From Paracoccaceae bacterium (lineage in GTDB: Bacteria > Pseudomonadota > Alphaproteobacteria > Rhodobacterales > Rhodobacteraceae): a DNA stretch of 64,000 bases. Location: assembly GCA_021775315.1 (NCBI GenBank), contig JAJFIC010000034.1, positions 1-64,000 of the forward strand, in the 5' to 3' direction. The position numbers and the translations under genes are program-made. Shown here piece after piece: positions 58,803 through 64,000 of the stretch. The notes beneath the pieces were generated by a model. That model had not been told where the DNA came from, searched no databases, and saw only the letters and a program-made list of their open reading frames with translations. The stretch's first letter is position 1; each line of letters begins with the position of its first letter.

Positions 58803-60124
58803 AAACCTTTACCGGAATTGATTTGGGATCGACCACGACCAAAGCGGTCCTGATGGACGAAGAAGAACGTATTCTGGGGCGCGGCATTACCAATTCGCGC
58901 TCTAACTACGACACTGCCTGCCGGGTTGCCCAGCAAGAGGCGGCGGTGGACGCTCGGTTCACCCTGTTTCGCCGGGAATTTGGCGCAGACGATGGTTCGG
59001 ACGCGCAGGTTGAGGATTTTTTGGCCGGTCTTGAACGGGCCTTTCGGCTTGAACAATTCCTTGAACAACTGGACGATCTGGAAGAAACCTGCATCCGTCA
59101 GGTGCGCGGCGACCGCTTTGAAAAGAACGCAACCGGGGTGAAAGCCGCCCTTGGCGAAGTGTTCATTCGATTGCGCGGCGAAGCCCCGGCCATGTTTGCG
59201 CCCGGTGCCTCACGCAAGTCTGATTTCTTTCGCGACATTGCGGGGTCGCGCTATTTGACGGTGGCTGAGGAGGTCGCGCGCATAGCGGACCTGCCGTATG
59301 ATTTACTGCTGAACGTCTATGATAAGTCGATCATCGCAGTGGAAAACCGCCCGCCAAAAGGCGAGCTTAGCGACAAATTCCACCGCGCCCTTAAACGGGT
59401 GACCGAACAGGGTATTGGTTTGGCCGGTGAGATGGAAAAACAGGTCAAAAAGGCGCTGGATATCGAGCTTGAGGAAACCTACCTCGTCGGTACCGGATAT
59501 GGCCGTGTGACCCTGCCGTTCTCCAAAGAACATATCCGCAGCGAAATTCTGTGCCACGGGTTGGGCGCGCATATGATGTACCCGTTAACCCGCACCGTTC
59601 TGGATATCGGCGGACAGGACACCAAGGGCATTCAAGTTGATGACCACGGCATCGTTGAAAACTTTCAGATGAATGACCGCTGCGCGGCGGGGTGTGGCCG
59701 CTATCTTGGTTATATCGCTGACGAAATGAATATGGGTCTGCACGAACTCGGCCCGTTGGCAATGAAATCTGAAAAACCAGCGCGGATCAATTCGACCTGC
59801 ACCGTGTTTGCCGGGGCCGAATTGCGCGACCGATTGGCGCTTGGCGAAAAGCGCGAGGATATTCTGGCCGGTCTGCACCGCGCCATCATCCTGCGCGCGA
59901 TCTCGATCATTTCGCGCTCGGGCGGTGTGACGGACCAGTTCACCTTTACCGGAGGTGTCGCCAAGAACGAGGCCGCCGTGCGGGAACTGAAAATGCTGGT
60001 GTTTGAAAACTACGGCGAAGTGGTCATCAATATCGACCCGGATTCAATTTATACCGGCGCACTTGGCGGCGCAGAATTTGCCCGCCGAGCAGCCTATGGA
60101 CGCCTGGAAGGAGTAGAAGCATGA
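58799..60124 (+). CDS. bcrA: Benzoyl-CoA reductase, alpha subunit BcrA (ATPase)
   Basis: BcrA and BcrD form the ATP-hydrolysing electron activase, sharing a [4Fe-4S] cluster between them. The 441 residues show the ASKHA phosphate loop [17 protein letters not shown] (residues 6-22), [17 protein letters not shown], the cluster Cys295 in [12 protein letters not shown], and TGGVAKNEA. Thauera BcrA is about 438 residues. The central part (about residues 50-190) is an insertion that the smaller BcrD lacks. Overlaps bcrB and bcrD by 4 bp each. Confidence 0.94.
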   Translation: MKTFTGIDLGSTTTKAVLMDEEERILGRGITNSRSNYDTACRVAQQEAAVDARFTLFRREFGADDGSDAQVEDFLAGLERAFRLEQFLEQLDDLEETCIRQVRGDRFEKNATGVKAALGEVFIRLRGEAPAMFAPGASRKSDFFRDIAGSRYLTVAEEVARIADLPYDLLLNVYDKSIIAVENRPPKGELSDKFHRALKRVTEQGIGLAGEMEKQVKKALDIELEETYLVGTGYGRVTLPFSKEHIRSEILCHGLGAHMMYPLTRTVLDIGGQDTKGIQVDDHGIVENFQMNDRCAAGCGRYLGYIADEMNMGLHELGPLAMKSEKPARINSTCTVFAGAELRDRLALGEKREDILAGLHRAIILRAISIISRSGGVTDQFTFTGGVAKNEAAVRELKMLVFENYGEVVINIDPDSIYTGALGGAEFARRAAYGRLEGVEA

Positions 60125-60966
60125 CCCTAGCAGCAGGAATTGACGTTGGCACCGGGGCCGTCAAAGCGGTGATTTTCCGGGTGGAAGATGGCCGCGAAGA
60201 ATGGCTGGCACGCAGCACATTGCGCATCCGTCAACGCGACCCGATGCATTTGGCGCGCGAGGCGTTTGATCACTGTCTGGAAGATGCCGGGATCAAAGAA
60301 AGCGATCTGGATTACGTCGCAACCACCGGCGAAGGCGAGGCGATCCCGTTTCACACGGGGCACTTTTATTCGATGACCAGCCACGCAAGGGGCGCGCGTC
60401 ACCTGAACCCTGATACCGTCGCCATTCTGGATTGCGGTGCTTTGCATGGTCGCGCAATGATTACCGACGAGCGGGGCAAGGTCACGAACTATAAAATGAC
60501 CAGCCAATGCGCCTCGGGATCCGGGCAGTTTTTGGAAAACATCGCGCGCTATCTGGGCATCGCGCAGGATGAAATCGGCAACCTGTCGCTACAGGCGGAC
60601 GACCCTGAAGAAGTGTCGTCAATCTGTGCCGTGCTGGCGGAAACCGATGTTATCAACATGGTGTCGCGCGGCATAACCTCGCCCAACATCCTTAAAGGTA
60701 TTCACCTGTCGATGGCCAGCCGCCTTGCGCGATTGCTGAAATCCATCGGGGTCAAAAACGACCTGATCATGATGACCGGTGGGCTGGCGCTGGACGAAGG
60801 CCTTTGCGAGGCAATGCGCGAACAATTGGCCAAGATGAAAGGCGTCGAGGCTAAGGTCATCAACCACGAAGACTCAATCTATGCCGGCGCAATTGGCGCA
60901 GCACTTTGGGGGGTCTTCCGGTCAGAAAAACTTGCCCAATCCGGACATATGTTGAAAGCTTCGTGA
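60121..60966 (+). CDS. bcrD: Benzoyl-CoA reductase, delta subunit BcrD (ATPase)
   Basis: BcrD completes the BcrAD ATPase module. The 281 residues equal the usual length and show [19 protein letters not shown] (residues 6-24), [19 protein letters not shown], the cluster Cys130 in [22 protein letters not shown], and [10 protein letters not shown]. Each two-electron ring reduction in the class I enzyme costs ATP hydrolysed here. The gene ends the run of five 4-bp overlaps that begins at oah and is followed by the ferredoxin gene after 22 bp. Confidence 0.95.
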   Translation: MTLAAGIDVGTGAVKAVIFRVEDGREEWLARSTLRIRQRDPMHLAREAFDHCLEDAGIKESDLDYVATTGEGEAIPFHTGHFYSMTSHARGARHLNPDTVAILDCGALHGRAMITDERGKVTNYKMTSQCASGSGQFLENIARYLGIAQDEIGNLSLQADDPEEVSSICAVLAETDVINMVSRGITSPNILKGIHLSMASRLARLLKSIGVKNDLIMMTGGLALDEGLCEAMREQLAKMKGVEAKVINHEDSIYAGAIGAALWGVFRSEKLAQSGHMLKAS

Positions 60967-60988
60967 ATAATAAAAAGGAGAAACACCA

Positions 60989-61231
60989 ATGGCACTGATG
61001 ATTGTCGACCCCTGCACCGCCTGCGATGCCTGCGAGCCCGTCTGCCCGAACGAGGCGATAAAAGAAGGTGACCCGTGGTACACGATTGACCCGATGAAAT
61101 GCACGGAATGCGTCGGGGAAGAGGACGAACCGCAATGCAAACTGGTCTGCCCAGAGGCCTGCATTGTCGACAATCCCGATTGGGAAGAAACTGAAGAGGA
61201 ACTTCAGGCCAAATATGACAGCCTGCAATAG
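60989..61231 (+). CDS. fdx: 2[4Fe-4S] ferredoxin, electron donor to benzoyl-CoA reductase
   Basis: An 80-residue ferredoxin with two cluster motifs: Cys9, Cys12, Cys15 and Cys19 (CX2CX2CX3CP), and Cys38, Cys41, Cys50 and Cys54 (CX2CX8CX3CP). The eight-residue spacer in the second motif and the acidic C-terminal helix (EETEEELQAKYDSL) are typical of the Allochromatium/Thauera type, which has very low potential. It would carry electrons from KorAB to BcrAD. An AAAAAGGAG site precedes the ATG. The stop is TAG, followed by a strong terminator. Confidence 0.95.
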   Translation: MALMIVDPCTACDACEPVCPNEAIKEGDPWYTIDPMKCTECVGEEDEPQCKLVCPEACIVDNPDWEETEEELQAKYDSLQ

Positions 61232-61290
61232 CACTCAGGAAAACTGAGCCTTCTCTTTTTCTAAAAATATCCTCGCCGAAGGCAAAACGA

Positions 61291-61329
61291 AAAAAGACCC
61301 CCCGGACGTGAAATTCGGAGGGTCTTTTT
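61291..61329. terminator. Bidirectional Rho-independent terminator
   Basis: A 14-bp stem with one mismatch (AAAAAGACCCCCCG / CGGAGGGTCTTTTT) surrounds an 11-base loop, with A-run on one side and T-run on the other. It can end the had-to-fdx operon on the plus strand and the GNAT gene from the minus strand. Confidence 0.9.
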
Positions 61330-61332
61330 GTT

Positions 61333-62322
61333 TTAAAGGGTGCGTTGCAGCGTGATGCGCTGGGCCGGGACAAACCCAACCGCGCTGAAATAGGCGATCA
61401 GATCAACGTCGTCCCAATCAATTTCGGTGCGCACATGATCGACACGCAGGATAGCAAGATTTGCCAAAAGCTGCGACATCAATGCGTGGCCGACGCCCTG
61501 GCCTTTGTAACCGGCGTCAACACCAATGCTGTCCATGACCGCCTCGGCCGAGGTGTGGCCAAATTCGCCGAAATCCACGCGCGCCATGATAAAGCCAACG
61601 GGAAACCCTTCAAGTTCGGCAACAAGGGACACACGCACACCGCTTTCATGCAGGCTTTCATGTTGTTTGCGTCGGTAATATTCGGTTCGGTCAACGCCGG
61701 TGCTTGCCGCGTCGATCGAGATTATTTTGCCAAGATCGCCTTCAACCATCGACCGTACCGGCACCTTGTCACGTGACAAAGCATCAAAATCGTCGCTGTC
61801 CGGCGAGCTGTAATCAAGCTCCTCGATATCGTCATCAACCGGATCATCATCAGGTTGTGATAACAGTTCTGCGGTTGATCGGGTCAGTACGCTGCGCGGT
61901 GCCAGATCAAACCCGGCGCCGCCGAAGAATCCGATCATGCCGCCGTTGGCCCAATCAATTTGACTGGTCAATGTTGCCACGCCCTTTTTTCGCAGAACCG
62001 TTTCAACCGAGTCCAGCAACTGCTGGCCATAACCCTGATGCCCATGCGCCGGATCAATGCCAATCGCATCCAAAGACGCCGAAGCACCCGGCTTGCCAAA
62101 TTCGCCGCTGACCAGTTTGGCAAATGCAAACCCCTGCAATGCGCCATCAGCATGCAGCCCAACGTAAACGTATTCTTTCGGTCGGTCCGTGGCTGAACTT
62201 AACCGCCGTTCAAAATACCCGCGCCGGGAAACGCCGCTGGTTGTCATATCAATCGCTATCACCGCTTCCAGATCTTCAGCGGTCAATGGTTTGATAGTCA
62301 CGGATGTATCGGTATTTGCCAT
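61333..62322 (-). CDS. Tandem GNAT acetyltransferase
   Basis: The 329-residue protein holds two GNAT domains, about residues 8-150 and 190-325, joined by an acidic linker (DDDPVDDDIEELDYSSPDSDD). Both halves keep the acetyl-CoA loop: HGHQGYGQQLLDSVE in the first and YKGQGVGHALMSQLL in the second. They share the ID-WAN/DD...FF/YF...GF pattern, which points to an internal duplication. It shares a terminator with the benzoyl-CoA operon. Rhodopseudomonas has an acetyltransferase (BadL) in its bad cluster and also controls CoA ligases by acetylation, so either small-molecule or protein acetylation is possible. Confidence 0.85.
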   Translation of the reverse strand: MANTDTSVTIKPLTAEDLEAVIAIDMTTSGVSRRGYFERRLSSATDRPKEYVYVGLHADGALQGFAFAKLVSGEFGKPGASASLDAIGIDPAHGHQGYGQQLLDSVETVLRKKGVATLTSQIDWANGGMIGFFGGAGFDLAPRSVLTRSTAELLSQPDDDPVDDDIEELDYSSPDSDDFDALSRDKVPVRSMVEGDLGKIISIDAASTGVDRTEYYRRKQHESLHESGVRVSLVAELEGFPVGFIMARVDFGEFGHTSAEAVMDSIGVDAGYKGQGVGHALMSQLLANLAILRVDHVRTEIDWDDVDLIAYFSAVGFVPAQRITLQRTL

Positions 62323-62338
62323 GAAGGGCCTCGCAATT

Positions 62339-62839
62339 TTAGTGAGAGTCTGAGTAAGCCGTCGAAAGTGTCATGTCGGTTTCCGGGTCCAGTAGATCGT
62401 CGAGCATTGGCAGTAACGCCATCTCTTCCTTCTGGATATGGGCGAACATGCGTTCAATAAGTTCACCGGCCAGAACGCGAAACTCGGTCCAGCCTTTATC
62501 GGTGAAACCTGTTTCAAGTGCGCCGCTTGCAAGGGTTGAAACCTGTTCGCCCAGCGGCAGGATGGCCTTGTGCTCTTCGCGCAGATGCATGCCTATGCCA
62601 ACGTCTCCGGCGTCTTCCAGACGAGTGAACAATTCATCTTCTTCAAAGGCGAAATGGCCGCTGACCTCTTCGCGGATGGCGCTGGCGACCTGGCTAAGGG
62701 TTTTGTTTACCGCCGGGTCACGGACGTCGGGCGCGGCGCGTTTGGCGCGGGCCAGCAATTGATCCAGGGCTTCAATCACGACGATGGTTGCCTGATGATC
62801 CTCGTGCAACAATTGCGGTGTGCGGCGCATAAAGCTCAT
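62339..62839 (-). CDS. Hemerythrin-like (HHE) protein
   Basis: A 166-residue four-helix protein with the His/Glu pattern of hemerythrin cation-binding domains: LLHEDHQATIVVIEAL (His11, His14), GHFAFEEDELF (about residue 61), MHLREEHKAIL (about residue 84) and MFAHIQKEEMALLPML near the end. Such proteins bind a di-iron centre that reacts with oxygen or nitric oxide. It lies 16 bp upstream of the GNAT gene on the same strand and probably shares its transcript. The upstream gap carries the shared inverted-repeat motif. A role in oxygen sensing or protection of benzoyl-CoA reductase is a guess. Confidence 0.85.
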   Translation of the reverse strand: MSFMRRTPQLLHEDHQATIVVIEALDQLLARAKRAAPDVRDPAVNKTLSQVASAIREEVSGHFAFEEDELFTRLEDAGDVGIGMHLREEHKAILPLGEQVSTLASGALETGFTDKGWTEFRVLAGELIERMFAHIQKEEMALLPMLDDLLDPETDMTLSTAYSDSH

Positions 62840-62860
62840 TTTCAGTCCTAGCGGTTTTGG

Positions 62861-62887
62861 TATTATCTTATTTAAGTACTGTAATAC
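62861..62887. promoter_or_regulatory. Shared inverted-repeat motif upstream of the hemerythrin gene
   Basis: TATTATCTTA-N6-TACTGTAATA, arms matching at 7 of 10 positions, with the exact 12-mer GTACTGTAATAC (62876-62887) also found at 42963. It lies 22-48 bp before the hemerythrin start codon. Confidence 0.45.
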
Positions 62888-62931
62888 CTATTTAGAAAAA
62901 CAGCAAGAGGTTTGGAGATGTGCAAAACCTG

Positions 62932-64000
62932 TTAATCTGCCGTTGAGGTGAGCTTGCGAATGACGATTGCGACAAAAGTTGCAAAGGCAACGGCCCCGGC
63001 AAACCCCACCAACGCGCCGATTTGCACCGCAAGATCAATATCCAGAACGATGCCAATGGAACACAGGGCAAAGGCGCTAAAGTGGCAGATAAGGTGGATT
63101 TTCAAAGGCATGGCGGGGGTTAGATCAGACAGTAGCGGCGGTCTGCCAGATTTTCCTTCGACATGCATCGAGGCAAGAAATGGGATGATCCGCTGCAAAA
63201 TTCCCATCAGAAACGATAGCATCCAGCCCACCAGAACCACGAAACCAAACAACGCCGCGCCGTTTGGAATGTCCATGCCAGCCACAAGGCCAAACCCAAT
63301 CAACAGGCCCAACAACAGAAAAACCCACGAGGCTTTTATCAACACAAAACTATCGCCCAACCGCTTGCGCATGCTTGATTTCAGCGCGTTGCGCATCAGC
63401 CAAACATAAACGCCCCCTGCGAGAAAACCGATAACCCCGGCGACCGTTATGACCCGTTGGTCGCCCAGTGCGATCCCAATGCCAAAGGCCAACAGCCCGG
63501 CGATTGTCAGCCCCAGATGGGTCCAGCCGTAACGTGGTGGCAGGGCGCGTGACAAAACAAACATCGGGATCAGCACTTGGGAAAACCCCAGCACCAGCAA
63601 CCCCATAAATCCAAACACCGCAAGGCCCATATGCAGCAAAGCCATACCCTGATGGTCGCCCAGAAACCCAAGGTCAAAATCAAGAATAAGGGCAAGGCCA
63701 ATCACTATGACACCCAGCAACGCCAGCAACGCGCCCCAGCCATGGGCGGCAACGATGGGCATGCTGGTGGCGCGGCGCAGGTTGTCTGCGGTCAGAACGG
63801 CGAAAACCAGCAAGCCAAGGCTGACCAAAACGCCTCCAACTGTCAGCGCCATTGCGCCGCCGTCAATCATGCCGAAAACCAAAACCGGAATGCCCGGCAT
63901 GATGACCCAAAAACTTGCCCTTGCGGGCCAGGTTCGCGACAAAGGCTGGCGGGTGGCGATCGGCAGCAATTGATAACTGGCCCCGATAGCGGTCAATGCG
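62932..64000 (-). CDS. Multi-pass membrane protein (NnrS or haem-copper-oxidase-I-like), 5' end cut by window
   Basis: The frame is open to the last base, so the N-terminus is missing. The visible 356 residues are strongly hydrophobic with about ten helices. Conserved-looking segments include GASYQLLPI, AHGWGALLALLG, GLAVFGFMGLLVLGFSQVLIPMFVLSRALPP and LMGILQRIIPFLASMHVEGKSGRPPLLSDLTP. Several membrane His residues suggest haem or metal binding, as in NnrS or haem-copper oxidase subunit I relatives. I do not recognise the exact family. It lies 92 bp upstream of the hemerythrin gene on the same strand, so a link to oxygen or nitric oxide handling is possible. Confidence 0.6.
   Translation of the reverse strand, partial: ALTAIGASYQLLPIATRQPLSRTWPARASFWVIMPGIPVLVFGMIDGGAMALTVGGVLVSLGLLVFAVLTADNLRRATSMPIVAAHGWGALLALLGVIVIGLALILDFDLGFLGDHQGMALLHMGLAVFGFMGLLVLGFSQVLIPMFVLSRALPPRYGWTHLGLTIAGLLAFGIGIALGDQRVITVAGVIGFLAGGVYVWLMRNALKSSMRKRLGDSFVLIKASWVFLLLGLLIGFGLVAGMDIPNGAALFGFVVLVGWMLSFLMGILQRIIPFLASMHVEGKSGRPPLLSDLTPAMPLKIHLICHFSAFALCSIGIVLDIDLAVQIGALVGFAGAVAFATFVAIVIRKLTSTAD

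Noticed and set aside
61766-61779. Palindrome TTGTCACGTGACAA in the GNAT gene as a third parS
   Set aside because: It shares only the central TCACGTGA with parS and differs in the outer arms, and it is 43 kb from parAB.

Overview
The window is a chromosomal segment of an alphaproteobacterium, most probably a Rhodobacterales (Roseobacter-type) species. The evidence is gene order. hslVU, smr, mltA, a Tim44-like gene, fxsA, secB, dnaQ, coaE, aroE and maf are followed by an AT-rich gap, then hemJ, rho, mnmE, mnmG, rsmG, parA, parB, hemW, rdgB, rph, hrcA, grpE, mutS, maeB and dnaJK. This is the neighbourhood of the replication origin in alphaproteobacteria. Two perfect 16-bp parS sites lie in the mnmG and rsmG coding sequences next to parAB, and the 433-bp gap between maf and hemJ is the best oriC candidate. 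No rRNA, tRNA, CRISPR array, transposase or integrase is visible.

Layout. 0-1.8 kb: two surface-polysaccharide genes, a GT61-type glycosyltransferase cut by the window edge and a capsule-synthesis-like gene. 1.9-11.3 kb: protein quality control, cell wall and housekeeping genes. 11.3-11.8 kb: putative oriC. 11.8-33.9 kb: origin-proximal core genes. rho carries two in-frame TAG codons (TAG GCC TAG, where the family has Lys-Ala-Lys) and a nearby Asp-to-Val change; as read, it cannot give full-length Rho.

34-64 kb is an anaerobic aromatic-degradation region. Its first block holds a hot-dog thioesterase, a BadH-like dehydrogenase, 4-hydroxybenzoyl-CoA reductase (hcrCAB), an AliA/FadK-like acyl-CoA synthetase, a TetR regulator and an enoyl-CoA hydratase. 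Three copies of an 18-bp palindrome of the form TGAATGA-N4-TCATTCA punctuate this block and are the likely TetR operators. The second block (43-49 kb) has an FlK-like thioesterase, a PadB-like molybdoenzyme, a fused PadC/PadD-like iron-sulfur and membrane-anchor subunit and phenylacetate-CoA ligase: a route from phenylacetate towards benzoyl-CoA. The third block (50.6-61.2 kb) is a complete upper benzoyl-CoA pathway of the Thauera type: korAB to reduce ferredoxin, ATP-dependent benzoyl-CoA reductase bcrCBAD, ferredoxin, and dch, had and oah for hydration, oxidation and ring opening. The region ends with a tandem GNAT acetyltransferase, a hemerythrin and a membrane protein cut by the window end.

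How the parts fit. CoA ligases activate the acids. Hcr removes the para-hydroxyl group, and the Pad-like enzyme starts shortening phenylacetyl-CoA. Bcr reduces benzoyl-CoA to the 1,5-diene with electrons from KorAB through ferredoxin, and Dch, Had and Oah open the ring. A benzoate-CoA ligase, a phenylglyoxylate oxidoreductase and the lower beta-oxidation genes are not in this window. A second shared inverted-repeat motif, with 10-bp arms 6 bp apart, lies upstream of the Pad block, of the histidine kinase, between korA and had, and upstream of the hemerythrin gene. It suggests a common regulator that is not encoded here.
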